Under the pieces are notes generated by a model. That model ran no database searches. It was not told where the DNA came from and saw nothing but the letters and a program-made list of their open reading frames with translations. A program made the translations under genes and the position numbers. Positions 24,605 through 33,137 of a DNA stretch of 64,000 bases are shown piece after piece. The stretch covers positions 64,141 through 128,140 of the forward strand of contig JAPPCX010000112.1 of assembly GCA_028875655.1 (NCBI GenBank), in the 5' to 3' direction. Every line of letters starts with the position of its first letter. Position 1 is the stretch's first letter. This DNA is from Chloroflexota bacterium (GTDB taxonomy: Bacteria; Chloroflexota; Dehalococcoidia; Lucifugimonadales; UBA3495).

Positions 24605-25377
24605 TGGCGACATTCGTTTCCGCCGATTGGGTCGCTGAGCGCATCGGCCAGCCGGGATACCTGATCATTGATCCCCGGTCGGCGATGCGCTACCTGATGG
24701 GCCACCTGAAGGGAGCAGTCAGCGTACCGTTCAAGAAGTTGCAAGGGCCGGATGGGAAGTTGGCAGAGCCGGACCAACTGGGCGCTGCTTTCGGCGTTGT
24801 TGGGCTGGGCGACGACATTGCGCCGGTGCTGTACGACCACCAGGACGGGCGCAACGCCGCCATGGCCGCCTGGGTGCTGGAGTACCTCGGGCGCGACGAC
24901 GTTCACATCATGGACCTGCGGTACGAGTCCTGGCAGGAACAGGGACGCGAGGTGTTGTACCGCCCCGTGCCCACGGAGTCCAGGCCCTTCACCGTGCGGC
25001 TCAACCCGTCGGTACGCGCCACGCTGGACGACGTTGCGGATCCCGGCGAAGCCGTGCTGCTGGATACCAGAACCGAGGACGAATTCAACGGACAGGTGGA
25101 GATGGACCACCGGCCCGGCCACATTCCCGGCGCCGTCAACCTGCCCCACGTTGAAACCGCCGGAACGGACGGCAACCTGCTCATTGACGAGTTTGAGCTG
25201 CGCGAGCGGCTGGGCATCGTCGGCGTCGCCAACAACGACTCGGTGATTGCCTACTGCCGCAGCGGAGTGCGCGCCTCCGTGGCGTGGCTGGCGCTGCGTC
25301 AAAACGGCTACGACGTTCGTTTGTACGATGGATCCTATACCGAGTGGATGGACAGCGATCAGCCGGTTGAGCTGTGA
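24604..25377 (+). CDS. Tandem rhodanese-like sulfurtransferase
   Basis: This 257-residue protein has two rhodanese domains. The N-terminal one (about 1-115) is catalytically silent, with no Cys in its loop. The C-terminal one has the active Cys218 in YCRSGVRAS. A six-residue loop starting CRSGVR resembles thiosulfate sulfurtransferases more than 3-mercaptopyruvate types (CGTGVT). DTRTEDEFNGQ is the family's CH2A-like motif. It moves sulfane sulfur from thiosulfate or a persulfide to an acceptor thiol. ATG overlaps the OsmC stop by one base, so these two likely act together in sulfane-sulfur or redox handling. Confidence 0.86.
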   Translation: MATFVSADWVAERIGQPGYLIIDPRSAMRYLMGHLKGAVSVPFKKLQGPDGKLAEPDQLGAAFGVVGLGDDIAPVLYDHQDGRNAAMAAWVLEYLGRDDVHIMDLRYESWQEQGREVLYRPVPTESRPFTVRLNPSVRATLDDVADPGEAVLLDTRTEDEFNGQVEMDHRPGHIPGAVNLPHVETAGTDGNLLIDEFELRERLGIVGVANNDSVIAYCRSGVRASVAWLALRQNGYDVRLYDGSYTEWMDSDQPVEL

Positions 25378-25506
25378 CCGCCTTGCGCGATTCGGCTGCT
25401 TTGAGTAACAGGATCGCGGTGGTGTCTCACTTAGACCAGCATGCAATTCACCAATAAAATTTTGCAGGGACTACTATTTGGGAAAAAGCATAAGGAGCAA
25501 ATGTAC

Positions 25507-26304
25507 ATGACCGAAGTGGTTGTTTGGAACATTAACCGAAAGCAGCAGGCTTTGGAACAACTCGTGGAAATGGGTGCGGACCTGGCTTTGCTGCAAGAGG
25601 TTCATCCCGGAGGGTGGAAGTGGTTGGCCCAATATGGAAATGGTGTTGAAGTATCTCCGCACGACCCGTGGTCGCCGTGGGGGAAAGCCACCTATGACAG
25701 ATGGCCGTTGGTGGTGCGTCTGTCGGACCGGATACGGATGGAGTGGTTTACCTACCGGGGACCAGCGCATTGGCCTACTGCCACCCAGTTTCCTACCAGC
25801 GGTTACGGTACGGTTGCCGTAGCCAGGGTGATCCCGTCGGACAATCAGGAACCTTTCATTGCGGCGTCGATGTACGGTCGGTTTCGGTCACCCCATCCCA
25901 CCGTAGGGGACTCCGACTGGATCCATGCGGATGCGTCAGTACATCGCATCATTTCCGACTTCTCGGTGTTCATTAGCCCCGAGCCGGACACGACACACCG
26001 GATACTGGCCGCCGGTGACTTGAACATGAACTTCTTGAGCCGTGTCGTCCCAGAAGGTCGCAGTCAGAGCGTCATGACTCGCATGGAAGCATTGGGGATG
26101 GAATACATTGGCCCAAAGACGAGTGACAACGAGAGAGTGCCCACGTATTACACTAGGAGCCAACAACCTGCTACTGCCCGCTCACAGTTGGATCACGTAT
26201 TCGCCTCCAAGGGAATGCACGACAACATTACGGTTCGGGCTATGAACAGCGTGGACGAATGGGGACCCAGCGATCATTGCCGCATTTTGGCAACACTCGC
26301 GTGA
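25507..26304 (+). CDS. Endonuclease/exonuclease/phosphatase (EEP) family protein, copy 2
   Basis: This 265-residue protein has the same motifs as the copy at 4866-5690: VVWNINRKQ, LLQEV, AAGDLNM, LDHVFAS and DEWGPSDHCRI. The metal-binding Glu, Asp-x-Asn and Ser-Asp-His are all present. I start at 25507 because AGGAG (25493-25497) is 9 nt upstream; an ATG at 25501 is too close. Local sequence looks less GC-rich than neighbours, as for copy 1, so both may come from a transferred family. No signal peptide is present. The two copies stand in different contexts, so a common partner is not evident. Confidence 0.82.
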   Translation: MTEVVVWNINRKQQALEQLVEMGADLALLQEVHPGGWKWLAQYGNGVEVSPHDPWSPWGKATYDRWPLVVRLSDRIRMEWFTYRGPAHWPTATQFPTSGYGTVAVARVIPSDNQEPFIAASMYGRFRSPHPTVGDSDWIHADASVHRIISDFSVFISPEPDTTHRILAAGDLNMNFLSRVVPEGRSQSVMTRMEALGMEYIGPKTSDNERVPTYYTRSQQPATARSQLDHVFASKGMHDNITVRAMNSVDEWGPSDHCRILATLA

Positions 26305-26447
26305 CCATTATTAGAAGCGACCGCTATTGCAGTAGTCGCCACATCGCGCGCTTCCTCGGCACGGGTTGTACAAACCCGTTATAATGCGGCCAACTGCCGC
26401 ATCGCCCTGTCGCGCCTGCTCAGGCCGCTGGCCGGGCCGGAGGATTT

Positions 26448-26870
26448 ATGCCCATCGTCCAACGTCCCTACGTGCCGCCGGAAGACAAGCCGCCGCAAGA
26501 AGAGAGCTATATCAACCCGGGCGACGTTGCGCCCCTGAACGTCAACACTGCTACTGCCGCCGCGCCGGCCCAGGCGGAAGGGGCAACCTCGCTGGACGCC
26601 ATCACGTTCTACAGCGATTCGTTCCATGTTTTCAGCAGCCTGTACTCGGCGGTGTTGTTCTTCGGGGAGCAACTGGAAGAGCGGGAGCCGATCCTGAGGG
26701 CGCGCATCAAGGTCAGCCCGCAGATGATGAAAGCCATCGCCGTGCTGGCGACCAAGCACGTGCGGGAGTACGAAGAGGCGGTCGGCCCAATCTCGCTGCC
26801 GGACCAGGTTTTCGCGGCCTGGGAGTTGAACCCGGACGGCACGAGCAACGTTGACGGCCAGGGCCACTGA
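26448..26870 (+). CDS. DUF3467-like protein
   Basis: This 140-residue protein has a Pro-rich N-terminus (about 1-50) and then AITFYSDSFHVFSSLYSAVLFF and RARIKVSPQMMKAIAVLATKHVREYEEAVGPISLP. The second segment follows DUF3467: R-x-x-x-S-P-x-x-x-K, then an L-x-x-x-I-x-x-Y-E-x-x-x-G-x-I helix. That family has no known function. ATG is 26448, with GGAGG a few bases upstream. A TATAAT at 26380-26385 lies 60 nt before the start, but no -35 at proper spacing is seen. It is followed after 18 nt by another hypothetical gene. Confidence 0.66.
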   Translation: MPIVQRPYVPPEDKPPQEESYINPGDVAPLNVNTATAAAPAQAEGATSLDAITFYSDSFHVFSSLYSAVLFFGEQLEEREPILRARIKVSPQMMKAIAVLATKHVREYEEAVGPISLPDQVFAAWELNPDGTSNVDGQGH

Positions 26871-26888
26871 TCGACCAGGGTTATTGAA

Positions 26889-27389
26889 ATGAGCACACCG
26901 CAGGATGCAGGCGCCCCGGGTAGCGACCGCGCGCTGGCGCAGGATCTATCGCTGCCGGTGAACGTGGTTCCCAACGCCAACTATGCTCAGCCGGAGGGAT
27001 GGGATTGGCACAGCACGTCAACGAGCCAGCCCAACGCGGCGACGTTTCACATCAGCCACAGCGACGTTACCAGGGTATTCGCGGACGTGCTGACGCCGGC
27101 CGACAGCCCGCCGGAAGCCTACTTCGTGCTGAAAAAAGACATCCCACTGGTGATAATAGACAGCTTGGACAAGTATTGGGCCGCTGAATCCAAAGCCGCG
27201 TTGCCGCTGAATGGGTTACGAGTGCCGGTGGAGGCGGACACGGTGGCAGAGGCGAAAGGTAAACTGGCGGTGGATCTGGCGGCGCAGTTGCGGCTCCTGG
27301 CAATGCTGTCCGCCGGCGGGACCACGCTGGCGCCGCAGTTGCAGGAGAACTTCCTGATGCTGAGCGAGGTTTTAGGACAGCGCGAGTGA
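26889..27389 (+). CDS. Hypothetical protein, likely operon partner of the DUF3467-like gene
   Basis: I do not recognise the 166-residue product. It has a polar N-terminus of about 60 residues, then FHISHSDVTRVFADVLTP and AYFVLKKDIPLVIIDSLDKYW, and a helical C-terminal half (VAEAKGKLAVDLAAQLRLLAML). No signal peptide or membrane segment is visible. It starts 18 nt after the DUF3467-like gene with no convincing ribosome site but clear continuity of direction. The region after the stop holds a family A palindrome. It may be a binding partner, but function is unknown. Confidence 0.58.
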   Translation: MSTPQDAGAPGSDRALAQDLSLPVNVVPNANYAQPEGWDWHSTSTSQPNAATFHISHSDVTRVFADVLTPADSPPEAYFVLKKDIPLVIIDSLDKYWAAESKAALPLNGLRVPVEADTVAEAKGKLAVDLAAQLRLLAMLSAGGTTLAPQLQENFLMLSEVLGQRE

Positions 27390-27424
27390 TCGACGCTGAT
27401 TCGTGTCATCGCGATCGATGAGTG

Positions 27425-27449
27425 AGGGGCGGGTTTCAAACCCGCCCCT
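27425..27449. repeat. AGGGGCGGGTTT palindrome (family A)
   Basis: AGGGGCGGGTTT (27425-27436) and AAACCCGCCCCT (27438-27449) pair perfectly over 12 bp, with only a single C at the centre. It lies between convergent genes, where it could also act as a terminator for both. Confidence 0.75.
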
Positions 27450-27482
27450 GCTCTTTGCGCCTGCTGGAAACGCTGGCGCCGG

Positions 27483-29774
27483 CTATGCTCCGTTGGCTTC
27501 CTGAATGGCTTCCAGGACGCTGGTGGGGGACAGCGGCAGCTTGTTCACGCGGACGCCGGTTGCGTGGTACACGGCGTTGTGCAGCGCAGCCAGCGGCGGG
27601 ATGATGGGAGCCTCGCCAACTCCGCGCAAACCATAGGGATGGCGCGGGTTGGGGACTTCGATGACCACCGTGTCGATCATGGGCATGTCGAGGGCGGTGG
27701 GCATGCGGTAGTCCAGGAACGTCGAGTTGAGCATCCGCCCGTCGTCGGCGTAGGTGTAGTCCTCGGACAGCGCCCAGCCGATGCCCTGCATGGTCCCTCC
27801 CTGCATCTGGCCCTCGACGTAGCTGGGGTGGACTGACGTGCCGGAGTCGATGAAGGCGGTGCAGCGCAGGACGTCCACCTTGCCGGTTTCGGGGTCAACC
27901 TCAACGTCGATGATGTTGCCGGCGAAGATGGGCCCCACGCCGGTGGAGGTGGCGGAGGCCGACGCGGTGAGCGGGCCGCCGGTGCGCATCATGCGGCTGG
28001 CGGCGTCGGCGATGGTCATGCGCTCTTCGTTGGCGGTGCAGGTGAACACGCCGTCGGCGAACTCGACCTGGTCGGGTTCAACCTCCCAGACCAGGGCACA
28101 GCACCGGGCCATCTGGTCGCGCAGGTCCTCGGCGGCGGCGATGGCGGCGAGGCCGGTGTCGAAGGCGATGCGGCTGCCGCCGGTGGAGGCAGTCCAACCG
28201 ACGGTATCGGTGTCCACCACGGTGGGGGCGATCTGGTCAACGTCGATGCCGAGGGTTTCGGCGACCTGCATGGCGACTGCGGTGCGGGTGCCGCCAATGT
28301 CAACGGAGCCGGTGATGAGGTTGAGGGTGCCGTTGGAGTTGACGTTGATAGTGGCCGATGAAGCCTGGCCGGCCTGCCAGCGGAAACCGACGGCGATGCC
28401 ACGGCCGCGATTGGGACCTTCCAGCGGCGTCCGGTTGTGGTCGCTGTTGATCATGGCCTCTTCCAGTTCACGGCAACCGAAGACGCGGTGGGGCACGCCG
28501 TTGGGCATCCGGTCGCCCTCCTGGACGGCGTTCTGGATGCGGAGTTCCATGGGGTCCCGGCCGAGAATTTCGGCCAGTTCGTCAACCACGGCTTCCACGG
28601 CGAAAGCGACCTGGGGTTGGCCGGGAGCGCGGTAGGCTTGCACCTTCTGCTTGTTGCAGACCACGTCGTAGCCGTCCACCAGCATGTGATCCATCTTGTA
28701 GGGGCCGAAGCCGGTGAGAGCGCCGCCGCCGACGGGAGAGCCGGGGTACGCGCCGGCTTCATAGACCATGTAGAGTTGACCCGCGACCATGGTGCCGTCG
28801 TTCTTGACGCCCATCTTGCAGCGCATGAAGGTGGCGGAGGCAGGGCCGCTGCCGATGAACACGTCGGTGCGATCCATGGCGACCTTGACCGGCTTGCCCG
28901 TCTTCTTGGACAGGACGGCGGCCACCGGGTCGGTGTAGGTGATGCCCTTGGCGCCGAACCCGCCGCCAATTTCCATGGGGACAATCTTCACCTGACCCTC
29001 GGGCACGCCGATGATGGCGGCGGTCTGGGCGCGCACGTTGAAGATGCCCTGCGTGCTGGTCCAGACGGTTACGCGGCCGTCGGCGGACCACATGGCGGTG
29101 GAGACGTGCGGCTCGATGTAGCCCTGGTGCACGGTCTGGGTTTCAAATTCGCGCTCGATGACGATGTCGGCCTCGGCGAAACCCTGATCAACGTCGCCGA
29201 CCTTGTGCTGGATGTGTCCGGCCACGTTGCTCTTGACGCCGGTGTCGTCGCCGCGGGCAAACCGTTCCATGCGGAAGTAGGTGGTCATGTCGTCGTGGAG
29301 CAGGGTGGCGTCATCGGCCATGGCCTCGCGCCAGGTGAGCATGGTGGGCAGAACCTCGTAGTCCACCTCCACCAGTTTCATGGCCTCCATGGCGATGTGA
29401 GGGCTGGTGGCGCAGATGGCGGCGACAGCGTGGCCGACGTACAGGACTTTATCCTTGGCCAGCAGGTTCTCGGCGATCATGCGAGCGTTGCCCTGGACTT
29501 CGGCGAAGTCGATCATCCGGTTCTCAATGATTGGGAAGTCGGCCGCCGTGGCGACGGCGACGACGCCGGGCACGGCCTCGGCCTTGCTGGTGTCGATGCT
29601 GCGGATGCGCGCATGGCTGTGGGGGCTGCGCAGGATGCGGGCGTGGAGCATCCCCGGCAGGTTGATGTCCGCGCCGTAGCGGGCGGCGCCGGTCACCTTG
29701 TCCACGCCGTCGTGTCGCACCGGACGGGTGCCGATGACGCGGTATTGCTGTTCGGGCTGAGCGGTGGTGGTCAT
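27483..29774 (-). CDS. Molybdopterin-binding subunit, xanthine dehydrogenase/aldehyde oxidase family, orphan
   Basis: This 763-residue protein is the large subunit of a molybdenum hydroxylase. TRPVRHDGVDKVTGAARYGAD opens the family's N-domain. EIGGGFGAKG is a molybdopterin contact, QAYRAPGQPQ is the active-site loop, and GVGEAPIIPP carries the catalytic Glu. The loop reads AYRAPG, as in xanthine or aldehyde oxidase-type enzymes, not the AYxCSFR of form I CO dehydrogenase. The FAD and 2Fe-2S subunits usually encoded beside it are absent on both sides. An AGGAGG box sets the start at 29774. The substrate is unknown; N-heterocycles or aldehydes are typical. Confidence 0.88.
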   Translation of the reverse strand: MTTTAQPEQQYRVIGTRPVRHDGVDKVTGAARYGADINLPGMLHARILRSPHSHARIRSIDTSKAEAVPGVVAVATAADFPIIENRMIDFAEVQGNARMIAENLLAKDKVLYVGHAVAAICATSPHIAMEAMKLVEVDYEVLPTMLTWREAMADDATLLHDDMTTYFRMERFARGDDTGVKSNVAGHIQHKVGDVDQGFAEADIVIEREFETQTVHQGYIEPHVSTAMWSADGRVTVWTSTQGIFNVRAQTAAIIGVPEGQVKIVPMEIGGGFGAKGITYTDPVAAVLSKKTGKPVKVAMDRTDVFIGSGPASATFMRCKMGVKNDGTMVAGQLYMVYEAGAYPGSPVGGGALTGFGPYKMDHMLVDGYDVVCNKQKVQAYRAPGQPQVAFAVEAVVDELAEILGRDPMELRIQNAVQEGDRMPNGVPHRVFGCRELEEAMINSDHNRTPLEGPNRGRGIAVGFRWQAGQASSATINVNSNGTLNLITGSVDIGGTRTAVAMQVAETLGIDVDQIAPTVVDTDTVGWTASTGGSRIAFDTGLAAIAAAEDLRDQMARCCALVWEVEPDQVEFADGVFTCTANEERMTIADAASRMMRTGGPLTASASATSTGVGPIFAGNIIDVEVDPETGKVDVLRCTAFIDSGTSVHPSYVEGQMQGGTMQGIGWALSEDYTYADDGRMLNSTFLDYRMPTALDMPMIDTVVIEVPNPRHPYGLRGVGEAPIIPPLAALHNAVYHATGVRVNKLPLSPTSVLEAIQEANGA

Positions 29775-29890
29775 GGGGTTCCTCCTGATATAAGAGTAGT
29801 GGCTGCGGGCTTTGTTTCTCATTGATGCGGAGTAGGAACGGAACTTCGGGGTTGCGCAGGAGTAGAAACCAAGGAGGCTTTCGTCATCTT

Positions 29891-32008
29891 TCAGTTCCCA
29901 TCGGATTTAGCGCGGACGATATTGGAGCAGCCTCCGCTGTTGCATGCCGTTACCCAATAGTAGTTCTTGTCTTCGTCAGGGCGATTGTGAGTATAGCCGG
30001 AGCCGGAGACCTTGTCCGCCAGCAGTTCGCAGAAACTGGGGCTTCCGTCGCTTCTTACTCGGCAATTCGAGGCGAAGAAGTCGTCGTAATATACCTTGTA
30101 GTATTGCGCTCCCTCTGCCGTATTCCAGCTTACCTGTATCGCCGAACCGGACCACGCGGACCGCACGTTGCTTGGAGCCGCTGGTCGAGTGTCTATGAAC
30201 CGCGCAGGGGTGGCTTCCGAGCATCCTCCGCGGTTGCAGGCTGTCACCCAGTAATAGTTGCGGTCGTCGTCCGGACTGGTGTGGGTGTAGGTCGTCCCGG
30301 GGACGTTATCCGCCAGCAGTTCGGCAAAGGAGAAACTGGAATGGAAATCGTCGTAGTACACCCCGTAGTAATCCGCTTCCTCAACCACATCCCAGCTGAC
30401 TCGTATGTTCGAACCGTCGCGAACGTATTGGACATCACCGGGTTTGTCCGGCTCGGCTTCCACCGGAGCCGCGCTAATCGGATCCGAGCATCCGCCGCTG
30501 TTGCATGCTGAGACCCAGTACCAGTTTTGATCTTCAGTTTCCGTATGCAGATAGGTGGTCGCAGTGATATTTGTTGCCAGCAAGTCGGCAAAGGACAATG
30601 AACCGTGGAAATCGTCATAGTACACCTGGTAATAGTCGGCTTCGGAAACCGCGTCCCAACTGAGGCGAATATCCTCACCGACAAATTCACCTACGACGTT
30701 GTTGGGAGGCGACGGCCTGGTGTCAACGAATGTCGCGGCCACGAATTTCGAGCACCCGCCGCGATTGCAGGCTGCCACCCAGTAATAGTTGCGGTCGTCG
30801 TCTGGACTGGTGTGAGTATAAGTCGTCCTAGAGACGTCATCTTCCAGCGGTTCGGCAAAGAAGAAATCCGAATGGAAATCTTCGTAATACACCTTGTAGT
30901 AGTTCGCTCTTGCCATTGAATCCCAGCTCACCACCGTTTGGTCGTTGTTCCATCTGTATTGCGCATTGTTCGGCGACGAAGGCGGAGAGATAGGTGTAGC
31001 CGTGGGCATAGGTGTAGCCATGGGCATGGTCGTAGCCGTGGGCATAGGCGTAGCCGTGGGCATGGTCGTAGCCGTGGGCATAGGCGTAGCCGTGGGCATA
31101 GGCGTAGCCGTGGGCATGGTCGTATCTACAGCCGCAGCCGTGAGAGTAACCGTCGGCGTCGTGGTAGATGTAGAATCTATGTAATGGCCGGTTGCAACAT
31201 CAACGACGTACTCTTTGACGTTGCCAATAGTATCCTCGTCGAAGAAACGCAAATGGGTAATGCGCAATCCGTCCCAATAACCCCAATCCCTGCTTTCCGC
31301 ACGGCACACTTGTGCCGACTGGTAGCCGTTGAGGCGCCCCAACCGTTCCACCTTGATATACACAGTGCTCCCGCGATCGAGCTCCCGATTGACGAAGTCA
31401 CACCCAAGAAGCATCCCCAATAGCATGTAGGCAACTACGCCATGCTCGGAGTCATCGGTGTAACGGCCAGGTACTCCCCATACGGTGCCGCGATTACGTA
31501 AGGTGACCCCAATGTAGCCAGTCGGAGTGTTGGCTTCGAATAATTCGCGTGTCACATCAAGATCAGTCGGCATTCTGATTCGCTCAGGTGAGGGACTGGT
31601 CAGTGGCAACGTAGTGGATTGTAAAGGCGACTGTCTGTCGAGAATCTCGGACTGGCCGGTAGGCTGTGTGGATAGCAATCCGAGAGTAGGCGTAGGGGTA
31701 TCAGCGAACACCATCACGGGCGTGGGCGTGCCGTTAAAGCTCGTGCCCGCCGTTTCCGACAATGCTCCAGCGCCGCGGAGGAGAACGATAAGACCCGCGA
31801 GCAACAGGAGTACCACTAGTGATGCGCTTATGCCAACCCACAGCCGTGTCCGGGATCGCGGGGAGGATTGAATTGGGAATGCATCATCGTCGGCAGACGC
31901 AGGGGAGGCTCTTTCTGCCCTCGGCATAGGTCCGACCATGGCCTGCCCGCAGTTCCGGCAGAATCTGGCGCCGTCGGCGTTTTCCTGCCCGCAGTTCCTG
32001 CAAAACAT
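29891..32008 (-). CDS. Zinc-ribbon membrane-anchored protein with four fibronectin-like repeats
   Basis: This 705-residue protein starts with a zinc ribbon (MFCRNCGQENADGARFCRNC), then a membrane helix (ISASLVVLLLLAGLIVLL, about 55-75). A domain of unknown kind (about 145-280) is followed by a Pro/Thr linker of PTATPM units and four repeats of roughly 88-95 residues. Each repeat has SWD..., YYxVYYDDFH, a TYTHT strand and ends in YWVTACNxGGCS. The repeats look like fibronectin type III domains. The likely topology is a cytoplasmic zinc ribbon with an outside repeat region. It follows the zinc-ribbon protein at 32012-33112 by only 3 nt, so the two are an operon. Confidence 0.8.
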   Translation of the reverse strand: MFCRNCGQENADGARFCRNCGQAMVGPMPRAERASPASADDDAFPIQSSPRSRTRLWVGISASLVVLLLLAGLIVLLRGAGALSETAGTSFNGTPTPVMVFADTPTPTLGLLSTQPTGQSEILDRQSPLQSTTLPLTSPSPERIRMPTDLDVTRELFEANTPTGYIGVTLRNRGTVWGVPGRYTDDSEHGVVAYMLLGMLLGCDFVNRELDRGSTVYIKVERLGRLNGYQSAQVCRAESRDWGYWDGLRITHLRFFDEDTIGNVKEYVVDVATGHYIDSTSTTTPTVTLTAAAVDTTMPTATPMPTATPMPTATTMPTATPMPTATTMPMATPMPTATPISPPSSPNNAQYRWNNDQTVVSWDSMARANYYKVYYEDFHSDFFFAEPLEDDVSRTTYTHTSPDDDRNYYWVAACNRGGCSKFVAATFVDTRPSPPNNVVGEFVGEDIRLSWDAVSEADYYQVYYDDFHGSLSFADLLATNITATTYLHTETEDQNWYWVSACNSGGCSDPISAAPVEAEPDKPGDVQYVRDGSNIRVSWDVVEEADYYGVYYDDFHSSFSFAELLADNVPGTTYTHTSPDDDRNYYWVTACNRGGCSEATPARFIDTRPAAPSNVRSAWSGSAIQVSWNTAEGAQYYKVYYDDFFASNCRVRSDGSPSFCELLADKVSGSGYTHNRPDEDKNYYWVTACNSGGCSNIVRAKSDGN
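30993..31123 (-). repeat. 18-bp coding minisatellite (PTATPM linker)
   Basis: About seven 18-bp units, variants of GTAGCCGTGGGCATRG on the + strand, encode the linker of the fibronectin-like protein on the minus strand. Units differ at positions that swap TP, TT and MA. It is a coding minisatellite that should vary in copy number by slippage. It is not a CRISPR array: there are no spacers. Confidence 0.85.
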
Positions 32009-32011
32009 TGT

Positions 32012-33112
32012 TCAGCTCTCAAGATTCCGGTCGGGCTGAGGATTGGCGTCGGTGTTCTCGTCCGTTGCGGTGGGTATCGGGATTCTGCGGAGGTACCGCA
32101 CCAACAATAGCCCGATGGTAGCAATGGATACCAAAACAATGCCTCCGTGGATGAACCGCATAGCGCCCGCGGGCAGGTCATCCCACAAAATCCCTACCGC
32201 GCTGGTGAATCCGACAAGTCCCAACACGACGTACGCGACGAGAACGAAAGTGCGCGTCTTCCTGGCTCTTGCCTGAGACATGAGGGCAGCAACGATGGAA
32301 TATACGATCACAACTGAAACTGCCGTCCCTAAGGCAGCGGCAAAACTATCCATCATTTCCTGTCCAGACCGTCCCCGGCTTCCCAACCATATGGCGTCCA
32401 GAATTTCCACCGCGATCAAAACCAGCAGGGGGTACAGCGTTCCCTGCACAATTCTATAGATTCGCGTCATTCCAACGTCCACCAGGGCCAAGTACCCGCC
32501 ATACGTTCCACACAAACCAACACCAATCAGTGAGAACATCGCCCGTCGCAGGTCGTCGGGACCCCACGCGAAATCAGTCCACACCTGCAATATCATGATG
32601 AGCAGCCCCACGCTGATTAAGGCGCCCCAAATGAACGGCAGATACGAAAGCGCGTCCCACAACTGTCCGGTCCGCTCACGGAATCTATGGATGAGGTAGT
32701 AGTTGACTGCGGTACTCAGGACTATCCCGACCAGAATTAGCATGCTGAGCAGCAGGCTCTCAAGATCGATAATAGCTCCGATGTCGAAGCGGAGCGAAAT
32801 GAGTCCAATGATGGCCCAGATCAAAACACCTACCGCGCCCGACCAAATGAGCACCGGACCGACGGTGGTTAGGAAACCACCGGAGGCATCTATCGTCGCG
32901 TAGCGCTGATAGACGCTCCTGACCGTGCTGCCCGCGCCTGAGGCTGAGGCATCACGCGCGCTTGCCGGCTCAGCCGTGCTTGACGCCTCGGTTGTGGTTG
33001 CCGCTTCCGGAGAAACATTCTGCGGAATAGCGGCACCGCACCTCACGCAAAACTTAGAGCCCTCATCATATCCGCTGCCACAGCCAGGGCAATAACCAAC
33101 TATTTGTTCCAT
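32012..33112 (-). CDS. Zinc-ribbon multi-spanning membrane protein
   Basis: This 366-residue protein starts with a zinc ribbon (GYCPGCGSGYDEGSKFCVRC) and a Ser/Ala-rich linker to about 75. It then has around eight to nine hydrophobic segments, for example GPVLIWSGAVGVLIWAIIGL, LLSMLILVGIVLSTAVNYYL and TFVLVAYVVLGLVGFTSAVG. The DUF5671 family of membrane proteins has a similar look, but I am not certain. It lies 3 nt before the fibronectin-like gene, and both carry a zinc ribbon at the N-terminus, so they probably act together at the membrane. Function is unknown. Confidence 0.74.
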   Translation of the reverse strand: MEQIVGYCPGCGSGYDEGSKFCVRCGAAIPQNVSPEAATTTEASSTAEPASARDASASGAGSTVRSVYQRYATIDASGGFLTTVGPVLIWSGAVGVLIWAIIGLISLRFDIGAIIDLESLLLSMLILVGIVLSTAVNYYLIHRFRERTGQLWDALSYLPFIWGALISVGLLIMILQVWTDFAWGPDDLRRAMFSLIGVGLCGTYGGYLALVDVGMTRIYRIVQGTLYPLLVLIAVEILDAIWLGSRGRSGQEMMDSFAAALGTAVSVVIVYSIVAALMSQARARKTRTFVLVAYVVLGLVGFTSAVGILWDDLPAGAMRFIHGGIVLVSIATIGLLLVRYLRRIPIPTATDENTDANPQPDRNLES

Positions 33113-33137
33113 CTGATCGCCTTTCCTGCAATTGGGG

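Noticed and set aside
26366-26385. TTGTAC and TATAAT as a promoter pair
   Set aside because: The spacer is only 8 nt. TATAAT may still be a -10, but no -35 is at the right distance.
27483-29774. Form I CO dehydrogenase large subunit
   Set aside because: The active-site loop reads AYRAPG, not the AYxCSFR that marks form I CO dehydrogenase.
28437-29825. 462-aa open frame on the plus strand
   Set aside because: It is antisense to the molybdenum hydroxylase gene and its Gly/His/Val-rich pattern does not resemble any family.
30993-31123. CRISPR-like tandem repeat
   Set aside because: Units are 18 bp, contiguous and coding, with no spacers; no cas genes are near.
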